DNA of 46,558 nucleotides. Source: Sandaracinaceae bacterium (GTDB lineage Bacteria > Myxococcota_A > Polyangia > Polyangiales > Sandaracinaceae). Under the pieces are notes generated by a model. That model ran no database searches, was not told the origin of the DNA, and saw nothing but the letters and a program-made list of their open reading frames with translations. Of this stretch, positions 33,325-41,821 are shown in pieces (within the stretch, counting starts at the first letter, position 1; each line of letters opens with the position of its first letter). The stretch lies in assembly GCA_040218145.1 (NCBI GenBank), contig JAVJQK010000004.1, positions 1 to 46,558 on the forward strand, read 5' to 3'. A program made the translations under genes and the position numbers.

Positions 33325-35651
33325 TGATCTCCCCGCGAACGAAGCAGTCGATCTTCGCGTACGCCCTCACCGCGCTGGCGGGCTGCGTCCTGGTGGGCTG
33401 TCCCGGCCCCGAACCCGAAGTGCCCGACGACATCTTCGGTGAGATGGGCGAAGTCGCGCCCTGGGCGAGCCCCGCGCAGCGCGAGACGTTCGAGCGAGGC
33501 CGTGAGGTCGCGCGTCGACGCTTCTCTCCCGAGGAGGGCCTGGGGCCGCACTTCAACGTCAGCTTCTGCGGCGGCTGCCACGAGCGCCCCGTGCTCGGCG
33601 GCGGCGGACCCCGCTATCGCAACTTCCTGCTCATCCAGACGGAGCTGCCGGACGGCACCGTGCAGGCGGTCGGCGTCAACGGCATCCAGCCGCAGTACGC
33701 GCTCGAGGACGGACGCCACGCGACCCCGGACGGCGCCGACATCGTCGCCACCCGCAACGCCATCCCCTTCTTCGGGGCGGGCCTGATGGCCGAGATCCCG
33801 GCCGCGTCGATCGAGCGCTACGCCGACCCGGAGGACGCCGACGGCGACGGAATCAGCGGCCGCCCCAACTACGACCAGGGCTTCGTCGGTCGCTTCGGCC
33901 GCAAGTCGCAGACGGTGAGCGTCGAGGGTTTCATCCGCGGCCCCCTCTTCAACCACCTCGGCATCACGAGCGACCCGCTGCCGAGCGACCGCAAGGCGCA
34001 GCTCCCCGTCCCGAGCTCCGTGAGCGACGTGGGCGGCACGCGCGAAGGGCTCACCGACGGCGTCGGCGCGGTCACGCTCGGGCAGGCCGCGGCGCCCGAC
34101 TCGCCCATCACCGACGACGACGGCGTCGCCGACCCCGAGCTGTCCGAGGACGCGCTCTTCGACGTGGTCAGCTTCTCGATGCTGCTCGCGGTGCCGCGCC
34201 CGGACGCGCCGACCCCGGACAGCGAGGCCGGCCTCGAGCTCTTCCGCGAGATCCGCTGCGACGCCTGCCACGTCGAGACGCTCGAGAGCCCCCGCGGCCT
34301 CGTGCCGCTCTACAGCGACCTGCTGCTCCACGACATGGGCGAGGAGCTCGCCGACGGCATCCGCATGGGCATCGCGACGGGCAGCGAGTTCCGCACCCAG
34401 CCGCTCTGGGGCGTGGCCCCCGTCGGCCCGTACCTGCACGACGGCCGCGCCGACACGCTCGACGAGGCGATCCGCCTGCACGGCGGCGAGGCGGCGGACA
34501 TCGCGGCCTCGTACGCGGCCTTGTCCGACGGCGAGCGCGCGCAGATCCTCGCTTTCCTCGAGTCCCTGGGCGGCCGGGAGCTGATCAGCGAAGGCCTCAT
34601 CCCGCCGGGCGAGCCGGCGCCCAGCGGCGACGCGTACGGCGCCCCGCTCCCGGGCACCGACGCCGAGCGCTTCGAGGAGGGTCGACGCCTCTTCGATCGT
34701 GACTTCGGCCTCGGCCAGGGCCTCGGCCCGGGCTTCAACGGCGACTCCTGCCGCGCCTGCCACTTCGACCCCGTGGTGGGCGGCGCCGGCCCGATCGACC
34801 TCAGCGTCACGCGCCAGGCCATCTTCGACGGCGGCGCCATGATGGCCCCGGCGATGGGCACGATGGCGCACCGCCACAGCCGCGACGCGGCCCGGCCCGC
34901 CATCGATCCGATGAGCAACTTCTTCGAGCTGCGCCAGACCCCGTCGATCCTCGGGCTGGGGCTCATCGACCAGATCCCGGAGGCGAACATCCTCGCCAAC
35001 GAAGATCCGGACGACCTCGACGGCGACGGGATCCGCGGCCGGGCGCACCGGCTCGGAGACGGGCGGCTCGGGCGCCTGGGCTGGAAGGCCGACGTGCCCA
35101 ACCTGGCCGAGTTCGCGCGCGACGCGATGTTCAACGAGGTCGGCGTGACGTTGCCCGACCAGGAGGGCCTGACCTTCGGCGGCAGCACCGACGACGACGG
35201 CGTCGCGGACCCGGAGATCAGCACGGAGGAGCTCGAAGCGCTGACCTTCTTCATGGCCCAGCTCGCCCCGCCTCCGCGTCAGCGAACCGACATGGCGCTC
35301 GAGGATCGCGGCGAGATGATCTTCGCCGACGTGGGCTGCGCGAGCTGCCACCGCGCGCTGGAGCTGGAAGACGGGACGCCGGTCGCGCTCTACAGCGATC
35401 TCCTCCTCCACGACGTCTTCCCGGACGGCGCGGTCGGCATCGGCTCCGGCGACGCGTCGGGACGCGAGATCCGCACCCCGCCGCTCTGGGGCATCGGAGA
35501 GACGGCGCCCTACATGCACGACGGCCGCGCGAGCACGCTCGAGGCGGCGGTGGCGGCTCACTTCGGCGAAGCGAGCGGGAGCGCGGAGAGCTTCGCGGCC
35601 CTCTCCGCCGAGGACCGCGCGGCGGTGCTCGCCTTCCTCCGCTCGCTCTGA
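33324..35651 (+). CDS. Tandem di-heme oxidoreductase (DUF1111/COG3488) lipoprotein, four heme c sites
   Basis: The 775-residue protein has a lipoprotein signal (VLVGC, cysteine 26; mature end CPGPEPEV). Two copies of the di-heme oxidoreductase domain lie in tandem, about residues 45-430 and 445-775. Each copy has an N-terminal CxxCH in the context FN-CxxCH-PVLGGG or FNGDSCRACHFDPVVGGAG (residues 82-86 and 476-480). Each also has a second CxxCH (312-316 and 672-676) followed by LYSDLLLHD, RTxPLWG and YxHDGRAxTLxxA. Covalent c-type hemes require export, in line with the signal peptide. Single-copy members are MauG/peroxidase relatives of mostly unknown substrate. The fusion of two full domains in one chain suggests internal electron transfer over four hemes. 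Translation is coupled to the propeller lipoprotein. Confidence 0.92.
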   Translation: MISPRTKQSIFAYALTALAGCVLVGCPGPEPEVPDDIFGEMGEVAPWASPAQRETFERGREVARRRFSPEEGLGPHFNVSFCGGCHERPVLGGGGPRYRNFLLIQTELPDGTVQAVGVNGIQPQYALEDGRHATPDGADIVATRNAIPFFGAGLMAEIPAASIERYADPEDADGDGISGRPNYDQGFVGRFGRKSQTVSVEGFIRGPLFNHLGITSDPLPSDRKAQLPVPSSVSDVGGTREGLTDGVGAVTLGQAAAPDSPITDDDGVADPELSEDALFDVVSFSMLLAVPRPDAPTPDSEAGLELFREIRCDACHVETLESPRGLVPLYSDLLLHDMGEELADGIRMGIATGSEFRTQPLWGVAPVGPYLHDGRADTLDEAIRLHGGEAADIAASYAALSDGERAQILAFLESLGGRELISEGLIPPGEPAPSGDAYGAPLPGTDAERFEEGRRLFDRDFGLGQGLGPGFNGDSCRACHFDPVVGGAGPIDLSVTRQAIFDGGAMMAPAMGTMAHRHSRDAARPAIDPMSNFFELRQTPSILGLGLIDQIPEANILANEDPDDLDGDGIRGRAHRLGDGRLGRLGWKADVPNLAEFARDAMFNEVGVTLPDQEGLTFGGSTDDDGVADPEISTEELEALTFFMAQLAPPPRQRTDMALEDRGEMIFADVGCASCHRALELEDGTPVALYSDLLLHDVFPDGAVGIGSGDASGREIRTPPLWGIGETAPYMHDGRASTLEAAVAAHFGEASGSAESFAALSAEDRAAVLAFLRSL

Positions 35652-35655
35652 TGCT

Positions 35656-36033
35656 TCAGCGGCTCTTGCCGCCGACGGCCACCGCGAGAGCGGCGACGGC
35701 GGCGGCGAGGGTCAGCCAGAGCCCCATGCCCGTGGTGGCGAAGAAGACCTTCACCATCTGGAAGCCGAGGTAGCCGAACACCCCGGCCCCGAACCCGAAC
35801 CCGACGAGCCGGGCCTTGTCGCTCCCGGTCGCGCCCGCGATCAGCATCGCCAGGCCGCCGAGCGGCAGGGCGATCAGCGCGGCCCGCATCGTCCAAGGCA
35901 CGTGCTCGGCGACCATGATCTCCCAGCCCGAGGCGCTGACGAGCCCCCCGAGATCGAGGAACGGGAGGAAGAACGAGACCACGGCCGCGAGGCCGGCGGT
36001 GAGGAGGAGGCCGTTCTGAGTCGTGCGCGTCAT
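35656..36033 (-). CDS. Small membrane protein of unknown function
   Basis: The 125-residue protein has four predicted transmembrane helices (about residues 8-28, 48-70, 75-98 and 99-120) with short connecting loops and a basic C-terminus (GGKSR). The loop GLVSASGWEIMVAEH after helix 1 probably faces outward. No functional motif is visible. The start is ATG 36033. It converges with the heme-protein gene (stops 4 nt apart). Its upstream side is the long hexanucleotide repeat tract, so its promoter must lie in 36034-36120 or within the repeats. Confidence 0.75.
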   Translation of the reverse strand: MTRTTQNGLLLTAGLAAVVSFFLPFLDLGGLVSASGWEIMVAEHVPWTMRAALIALPLGGLAMLIAGATGSDKARLVGFGFGAGVFGYLGFQMVKVFFATTGMGLWLTLAAAVAALAVAVGGKSR

Positions 36034-36120
36034 GGGCCGGTCTACGGCGGTGGAGGGCGGGGCCTTCCCCTCGGTTGGGAGACTCGCGCAGAAGCGTCAT
36101 GAGTGGCTGTCCGCGAGGCT

Positions 36121-36456
36121 CCGCTGGCGAGGCCGAGTCTGGGGCCGCGTTTGAGGCCGTGTCCGGCACCGAGTCCGCATCCGCCACCGCGTCCGAGTCC
36201 GCCTCCGCTTCCGCTTCCGCGTCCGCGTCCGCGTGCGCCTCCGCCTCCGCCTCCGCCTCCGCGTCCGCCTCCGCGTCCGAGTCCGAGTCCGAGTCCGAGT
36301 CCGAGTCCGAGTCCGCCTCCGAGTCCGCGTCCGAGTCCGGGTCCGCGTCCGCCTCCGAGGCCGAGTCCGCCTCCGCGTCCGCCTCCGCGTCCGAGTCCGA
36401 GTCCGCGTCCGAGTCCGGGTCCGCGTCCGAGTCCGCCTCGGCATCCGAAACCGCAT
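36121..36456 (+). repeat. Hexanucleotide tract, left arm (CCGNNN)n
   Basis: Fifty-six hexamers run in strict phase from 36121 to 36456. Most read CCGNNT with NN as CG, AG, CC, GG or CT, equivalent to TCCGNN. Every frame is open or nearly open here and would give dipeptide repeats (Ser-Ala/Ser-Glu, Arg-Val/Arg-Leu, Pro-Arg). It is therefore low-complexity DNA and not a convincing gene. The phase is partly regained after a break, near 36493-36516. Confidence 0.9.
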
Positions 36457-36523
36457 TACTGAGCCCGAGCCCGACTCGGCCTCACTGTGGGTCCGCAGGC
36501 GAGTCCACGTCCGCTCCGAGGCC

Positions 36524-36960
36524 GCGTCCGCGGCTGCGGGAGCGGAAGCGGCGGCGGAAGCGGCGGCGGAGAGCGGCGGCGGCTGCGGAAGCGGAAGCAG
36601 CGGCGGAAGCGGCGGCGGAAGCGGCGGCGGAAGCGGCGGCGGGAGCGGCTGCGGCTGCGGATGCGGCGGCGGGAGCGGCTGCGGCTGCGGATGCGGCGGC
36701 GGATGCGGCGGCGGAAAGCGGCGGCGGATGCGGCGGCGGCTGCGGCGGCGGAAGCGGCGGCGGATGCGGCGGCGGATGCGGCGACGGCTGCGGCGGCGGA
36801 GGCGGCGGCGGAAAGCGGGGGCGGAAGCGGCGGCGGAGAGCGGCGGCGGAGAGCGGCGGCGGAGAGCGGCGGCGGAGAGCGGCGGCGGAGAGCGGCGGCG
36901 GATGCGGCGGCGGATGCGGCGGCGGCGGCGGCGGCGGCTGCGGATGCGGATGCGGATGCG
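36524..36960 (+). repeat. Hexa/nona-nucleotide tract, right arm (GCGGMN, GCGGCGGAA)
   Basis: A purine-rich low-complexity tract of GCGGAA, GCGGCGGAA, GGATGCGGC and similar units. It is roughly the reverse complement of the left arm (TCCGCC against GGCGGA), so the two arms form a large degenerate inverted repeat around 36457-36523. Within it, 36836-36893 is a 13-bp repeat, GAGAGCGGCGGCG, in five copies starting at 36836, 36849, 36862, 36875 and 36888. A 13-bp period shifts reading frame at each unit, which argues against coding use. Confidence 0.85.
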
Positions 36961-36971
36961 GTTGCGGTTGC

Positions 36972-37094
36972 GGGAACGGGAACGGGAACGGGAACGGGAA
37001 GGGGAGCGGGAGCGGGAACGGGAGCGGGAGCGGGAGCGGGAACGGGAACGGGAACGGGAACGGGAACGGGAACGGGAACGGGAACGGGAACGGG
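36972..37094 (+). repeat. G-quadruplex-capable array (GGGAAC/GGGAGC)x21
   Basis: Twenty-one GGG tracts start at exact 6-nt intervals from 36972 to 37092, separated by AAC, AGC or a near variant. Each set of four fits the canonical G3N3 quadruplex pattern, so up to five could fold side by side on the plus strand. The array ends 93 nt before the start of the gene at 37188, on that gene's non-template strand. Confidence 0.85.
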
Positions 37095-37187
37095 AGCTGA
37101 CACGCTCGAGTGAAACCCGGACGTGCGATCCCGCGGATTCCTTCGCGCGCTGGCCCCGCCAGTTCCAACTCGTGGCAGAGTCGCTCG

Positions 37188-37538
37188 ATGTCTTCTGGCC
37201 CTCCCCGCGTGTTCGAGCTGCTGCGGACGCTCGAGCTGGACGTCGAGCTCGGCGCGGAGCCGATGGTGCTCCGCGTCGAGCTGTTCAAGGCGCGCCACCA
37301 GTCGCAGCTCTATCGCGCGCGGCTCTGGCGACGGGAGCTCTTCCGGATGAAGCCTTCGTTTCCACGGGACGACGACGACGAGCCGCGCGAGCGGACCGAC
37401 GACACGCTCTACGTGGACTGGTCGGACTTCCTCGAGAACGACCTCGACGAGCTCATCGCGCCGTCGGACGAGGCCGCGGAGGAGCGGGTGCTGGGCGAGC
37501 TGCGCAAGGCGCTCGCCGCAGCCTCCTGGGTGATCTGA
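37188..37538 (+). CDS. Small acidic protein of unknown function
   Basis: The 116-residue soluble protein starts at ATG 37188 (MSSGPPRVFELLRTLELDVELG). It has a mixed N-terminal half (MVLRVELFKARHQSQLYRARLWRRELFRM) and an acidic C-terminal half (DDDDEPRERTDD, FLENDLDELIAPSDEAAEERVLGELRKAL). The composition is clearly coding, unlike the repeat upstream. I recognise no family. The frame is open upstream to 37110, but that extension runs toward the repeats and lacks a ribosome site. Its promoter region consists largely of the G-rich repeat array. It converges with the RND efflux gene, stops 7 nt apart. Confidence 0.72.
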   Translation: MSSGPPRVFELLRTLELDVELGAEPMVLRVELFKARHQSQLYRARLWRRELFRMKPSFPRDDDDEPRERTDDTLYVDWSDFLENDLDELIAPSDEAAEERVLGELRKALAAASWVI

Positions 37539-37545
37539 GCCGAGC

Positions 37546-40500
37546 CTACTCCTCGGCGTCGGCGAACACGGGCGTCCCGGTCGGGGTCGGCGCCTCGTCC
37601 TTCGCGCCGCCGAAGATCCGGCTCGCGAAGCCGCCCAGCGCGTCCATCAGCGTGTAGACGACCGGCACCACGATCAGGGTCAGCATCGTCGACGTGGTCA
37701 AACCGCCAATGACCGCGAGGCCCATCGCGCGCCGCACCTCACCACCGTCGCCATGGCCGATCGCCACGGGGAGCATGCCGAAGATCATCGCGAGCGTGGT
37801 CATCAGGATCGGACGGAGACGCGTGGCGCCCGCCTCGACGAGCGCGTCGAAGCGGCTGAGGCCCTCCGCACGCTGCTGGTTGGCGTAGTCGACGAGCAGG
37901 ATCGCGTTCTTGGTGACCAGGCCCATCAACATGATGAAGCCGATCATCGCGAAGATGCTCATCGCCTCCCCGGTGGCGAGGAGCAGACCGAACGCGCCGA
38001 CGAGCGAGAGCGGGAGCGAGACCATGATGGTCAGCGGGTGGATCAGGCTCTCGAACTGCGACGCGAGGATCACGTAGATCATGACGATCGCGAGGAAGAG
38101 CGCGAGGAGCATGTTCTCCACCGTCTCCTGGAGCATCTCCGCGTCGCCGCCCACGTCGGTCGCGATGTGCGCGGGCACCACCTCGGCCGCGACCTCCTCG
38201 ACCGTGTTCATCGCGTCGCCCAGCGCGAGGTCCTCGAGCTGCGCGGTCACGGTGATCTGGCGCTGACGGGCCTCGCGGTCGATCTGGCTCGGCCCCGCCG
38301 ACTCGGTCACGTCGGCCACGCTCCCGATGTCGACGAGCGCGCCCGTCGTGCTCCGCACCTGCGCGGCACGGATGGCGTCCATGTCGGCGCGGCGCTCCGG
38401 CGGGAGCTGCACGCGCACGTCGTAGCGGTCGCCGTCGACGTCGAGCTCGGTCGCCACCTGCCCCTCGACCAGCGAGCGCACCGTCGTGCCCACGGTCGCG
38501 CCCATCACGCCGACGTCGTCCGCGCGGCGCCGGTCGAGCGCGACGGTGATCTCCGGCCGGCCCGAGCGGTACGAGATGTCGACGTCCGCGAAGCCCGGCG
38601 TCTCGCGCAGGCGGTCGGCCATCGCGTTCGCCGCCGCGGCCAGCTCATCGAGGTCGTCGCCCCGCAAGTTGTACTGCACCGGCGCCGTCTCGCCGCCGCC
38701 CTGCACCATCTGCAGCTGCTCGACGCCGATGACGCGGTCGCCGCGGCCCGCGAGGGCCTCGCGGATGAACGCCATGATCTCGGTCTGGTGATACGCGCGG
38801 TCGTCGCGGTCGATCATCGTGACGATGATCGCGCCGATGTTCACCCGGTCCTGCACGCCGCCGCCCACCGTGGTGAAGGTGCTCTCCACCCCGGGGATCT
38901 CGCCCACCTGCTCGGCGACCGCGAGCAGCTCGCCCTCGGCCTCGTCGAGGCTCGTGCCCACGGGCAGCTCGACGGAGACCTGGAACTGTCCCTGGTCCTC
39001 CGGAGGGATGAACGTGAAGCCGATGGCGGGGGCGAGCGCGAACGCGCCGACCAGCGCCGCGACCGCCACGCTCAGCGTGACGAAGCGGTGGTTGAGCGCC
39101 CAGCGCACCACGCCGCGGTAGCGCTCGTCGAGCCAGGTCAGGGCGCGCTCGATCACGCCGCCGATGCCGGTGGTGGAGGGGCCCGCGTGGCCGCCGTCCT
39201 TCAGCATCTTCGACGCGAGCATGGGCGTCATCGAGAGCGAGATGAACGTGCTGAGCGCGATGGCGAAGGCGACGGTGAGGCCGAACTCGAAGAAGAACTG
39301 CCCGACCATGCCGTCCATGAACGCCACGGGCACGAAGACCGCGCAGGTCGCGGCGCTGGTGGCGAGGACCGCGAGGCCCAGCTCGCTCGTCCCCTCGAGC
39401 GCGGCCTTCACCTTGCCCTTCCCGAGCTGGCCGCGGTGCCGGACGATGTTCTCGATGACGACGATCGCGTCGTCGATCAGGATGCCGATCGACAAGCTCA
39501 ACGCCAGCGTCGTCATCAGGTTGAGCGTGAAGCCCATCGCCGAGACGAAGCCGAGCGTGCCGATGACCGTCGTCGGCAGCGTGAGCGCCGCGATGAACGT
39601 CGCGCGCGCGTCCCGGAGGAACAGGAAGATGATCGCGACGCAGAGGAACGCGCCCAGCACGAGATCGAGCTGCACCGTCTCGATCGACGCCTCGATGTTG
39701 GTGGAGTTGTCGAGCAAGACCTCCACCTGCGTGCCCTCGGGCGCGCGCTCGCTCAGCGCCGGGATCGCCTCGCGCACGCGGGCCGCCACGTCGACCGTGT
39801 TGGCGCCGGACTGCTTGCGCACGATCAGCGCGATGGCGCTCCGCCCGTCGACGTAGGCCGCGCTGCGCCGCGTCTCGAGACCGTCCTCGATCCGCGCCAC
39901 GTCCTCCAGGCGGACCACGCGGCCCCCGGCGCCGGTCAGCGGCAGCCGCCCCAGCGCTTCGAGGTCCTCCGCCTCGGCCGTCGTGCGGATGGTCAGCTCG
40001 CGCGAGCCGTCGTCGAGCCGGCCGCCCGGGACCTCGAGGTTCTGCGCGCCGATCGCCTGCGAGACGTCCGCGACGGTGAGCCCGTACGCGCGGAGCCGCT
40101 CGGGCTCGACGTAGACGTGCATCTCCCGCTCGCGTGAACCGACCAGCTCGAGCTGCCCGACGCCGGAGATCCGCTCGAGGCCGGGCTCGAGCACGTCCTC
40201 GGCGAACGCGCTGAGCTCCCGCTCGCCCGCGTCACCGCTGATCGCGATCTGCATGATCGGCGCGGCGCCGAGATCGAGCTTCTCGACGAGGGGCTGCTCG
40301 ACGCCGTCCGGGAGCTGGTCCTGGATCGACGCGACGCGGTCGCGCACGTCCTGTGTGGCCGTGTCGAGGTCGACGTCGAGGTCGAACTGGATGGCGACCT
40401 GCGAGACGCTCTCGAGGTTGGTCGAGCGCAGCATGCGGATGCCGCCCAGGCTGTTGACCGCCTCCTCGATGGGCTCGGCGACGCGCGTCTCCATCGTCTC

Positions 40501-40668
40501 CGGGTCGGCGCCCGGGTAGACGACCGTGACCGTGACGACCGGGAAGGTGACCTCGGGGAAGAGGTCGACGGGCAGCCGCGCGTAGAGCACCGCGCCGAAG
40601 ACCGCCACCGCGACCATGATCATGGCCGCGAAGACGGGGCGCTTGACGCTGACTTCGGTGATCTTCAT
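37546..40668 (-). CDS. RND efflux transporter, inner-membrane pump (HAE-1/AcrB-like)
   Basis: The 1040-residue pump is a full-length hydrophobe/amphiphile efflux member of the RND superfamily, driven by protons. It starts [21 protein letters not shown], as usual, and shows the porter-domain segment [25 protein letters not shown]. The proton-relay aspartates D399 and D400 lie in [17 protein letters not shown], and the second membrane half contains [26 protein letters not shown]. It forms a tripartite system with the fusion protein and outer-membrane channel encoded just upstream in the same operon. The start is ATG 40668, 10 nt after the fusion-protein stop; the longer frame to 40767 is Arg/Pro-rich and overlaps that gene. 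Candidate substrates are drugs or lipophilic toxins. Confidence 0.96.
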   Translation of the reverse strand: MKITEVSVKRPVFAAMIMVAVAVFGAVLYARLPVDLFPEVTFPVVTVTVVYPGADPETMETRVAEPIEEAVNSLGGIRMLRSTNLESVSQVAIQFDLDVDLDTATQDVRDRVASIQDQLPDGVEQPLVEKLDLGAAPIMQIAISGDAGERELSAFAEDVLEPGLERISGVGQLELVGSREREMHVYVEPERLRAYGLTVADVSQAIGAQNLEVPGGRLDDGSRELTIRTTAEAEDLEALGRLPLTGAGGRVVRLEDVARIEDGLETRRSAAYVDGRSAIALIVRKQSGANTVDVAARVREAIPALSERAPEGTQVEVLLDNSTNIEASIETVQLDLVLGAFLCVAIIFLFLRDARATFIAALTLPTTVIGTLGFVSAMGFTLNLMTTLALSLSIGILIDDAIVVIENIVRHRGQLGKGKVKAALEGTSELGLAVLATSAATCAVFVPVAFMDGMVGQFFFEFGLTVAFAIALSTFISLSMTPMLASKMLKDGGHAGPSTTGIGGVIERALTWLDERYRGVVRWALNHRFVTLSVAVAALVGAFALAPAIGFTFIPPEDQGQFQVSVELPVGTSLDEAEGELLAVAEQVGEIPGVESTFTTVGGGVQDRVNIGAIIVTMIDRDDRAYHQTEIMAFIREALAGRGDRVIGVEQLQMVQGGGETAPVQYNLRGDDLDELAAAANAMADRLRETPGFADVDISYRSGRPEITVALDRRRADDVGVMGATVGTTVRSLVEGQVATELDVDGDRYDVRVQLPPERRADMDAIRAAQVRSTTGALVDIGSVADVTESAGPSQIDREARQRQITVTAQLEDLALGDAMNTVEEVAAEVVPAHIATDVGGDAEMLQETVENMLLALFLAIVMIYVILASQFESLIHPLTIMVSLPLSLVGAFGLLLATGEAMSIFAMIGFIMLMGLVTKNAILLVDYANQQRAEGLSRFDALVEAGATRLRPILMTTLAMIFGMLPVAIGHGDGGEVRRAMGLAVIGGLTTSTMLTLIVVPVVYTLMDALGGFASRIFGGAKDEAPTPTGTPVFADAEE

Positions 40669-40678
40669 GGCGTGTCTC

Positions 40679-41821
40679 TCAGGTGGGGTCGGCCGAGGTC
40701 TCGTCCTCGAGCGCTGCGCCCTCGCTGGACGCCGCCGCCGTCTGGGTGGTGACCGGGGCGCCGTCACGGAGCCGCGCCGGGAGGGGGCTGATCACCGCCT
40801 CGTTCGCCTCGAGCCCTTCGAGGACTTCGACCGTCCCCGCGCCGAGAGGATGCACGCGGACCTGTCGCTCGACCGCGCGCCCGTCGCGGTGCACGAAGAC
40901 GCGGCGGCTGTCGCCCATGCCGCGCGTGGCGTCGGCTGGCAGCACCATCGCCGTGCGCACGCCGCCCGCGCGGATGGCGACCTCGGCGCTCATGCCCCCG
41001 CGGATCACCCCCTCGCGGTTGTCGACGTGCACCACGATCTCGACCGTGCGGGTCTGCGTGTCGATCTCCGGCGCGATGCGCGAGACCGTTCCCGAGAAGC
41101 TGCGATCCAGCGCGGGGAAGCGAACCTCCGCCGCCGCGCCCTCGCTCACCCGCGCGAGCTCGCGCTCCGGGATGCGCGCCGCGATCTCGACCGCGGAGAG
41201 ATCGACGACCCGCGCGATGATGCTCGGCGGCATGTTCGTCGCCGTCTCGCCGACCTCCATCGTCACGCGCGAGACGATGCCCGCGAAGGGCGCGCGGACC
41301 GTCGTGTGGCTCACCGCCGTGCGCGCCTGCGAGGCGCCCGAGCGCGCGGCCGAGAGCTGCGCGCGCGCCCCCTCGAGCTGCAGCTCCATCTGGTCGACCT
41401 GCTGGCTCGGGATGGTGCCGCGCTGCGCCAGGGGGCGGAGCCGGGCGAGCTCCTGCTCGAGCTGCCGGACCTGCGCGTCGATCCCCTGCGCGCTCGAGGC
41501 GGCCTGCGCCGCGCCGGCCCGCATGCTGCGTCCGTCGAGGCGCGCGATGATCGCGCCCTCCTCGACCGTGTCTCCCTCGCTCACGGGAAGATCGACGATC
41601 TGGCCCGTGACCTGCGGCCCGAGATCAGCCGCGCGGATGGGCTCGGCCGTCCCGACCGAGCGCACGGTCGGCTCCACCTCGCGCGCCTCGGGCGTGCGGG
41701 TGGCGACCGAGACGGGCTCGGCGTCGGCCGCGCTCTCCTGCGCCGAGGCGGGCAGCTCCACGCCGCCCTCGGATCCACAGCCGACCATGACCAGCGGGAT
41801 CAAAATCGCGAACCGTCGCAT
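40679..41821 (-). CDS. RND periplasmic membrane fusion lipoprotein
   Basis: The 380-residue adaptor has a lipoprotein signal ([15 protein letters not shown], cysteine 15). It has the standard MFP layout: a barrel-sandwich/lipoyl half ([31 protein letters not shown]), a helical hairpin (about residues 105-165, heptad-like [20 protein letters not shown]), the second lipoyl half ([20 protein letters not shown]), and a beta-barrel plus membrane-proximal region ([14 protein letters not shown]-like, [20 protein letters not shown]). It links the RND pump to the TolC-like channel. The start ATG 41821 shares its A with the TGA of the upstream channel gene (ATGA), indicating co-translation. The long frame to 42202 is a shadow of the channel gene. 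Confidence 0.94.
   Translation of the reverse strand: MRRFAILIPLVMVGCGSEGGVELPASAQESAADAEPVSVATRTPEAREVEPTVRSVGTAEPIRAADLGPQVTGQIVDLPVSEGDTVEEGAIIARLDGRSMRAGAAQAASSAQGIDAQVRQLEQELARLRPLAQRGTIPSQQVDQMELQLEGARAQLSAARSGASQARTAVSHTTVRAPFAGIVSRVTMEVGETATNMPPSIIARVVDLSAVEIAARIPERELARVSEGAAAEVRFPALDRSFSGTVSRIAPEIDTQTRTVEIVVHVDNREGVIRGGMSAEVAIRAGGVRTAMVLPADATRGMGDSRRVFVHRDGRAVERQVRVHPLGAGTVEVLEGLEANEAVISPLPARLRDGAPVTTQTAAASSEGAALEDETSADPT

Noticed and set aside
36121-37098. CRISPR array
   Set aside because: Repeats are 6-13 bp and contiguous, with no unique spacers and no cas genes nearby.
36075-37657. Overlapping open frames encoding Ser-Ala/Ser-Glu, Arg-Val, Pro-Arg and Gly/Ala-rich repeat proteins
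   Set aside because: Multiple frames on both strands are open at once because the DNA is a hexanucleotide repeat. No ribosome site is convincing, and the 13-bp sub-repeat disrupts frame. Treated as low-complexity DNA.
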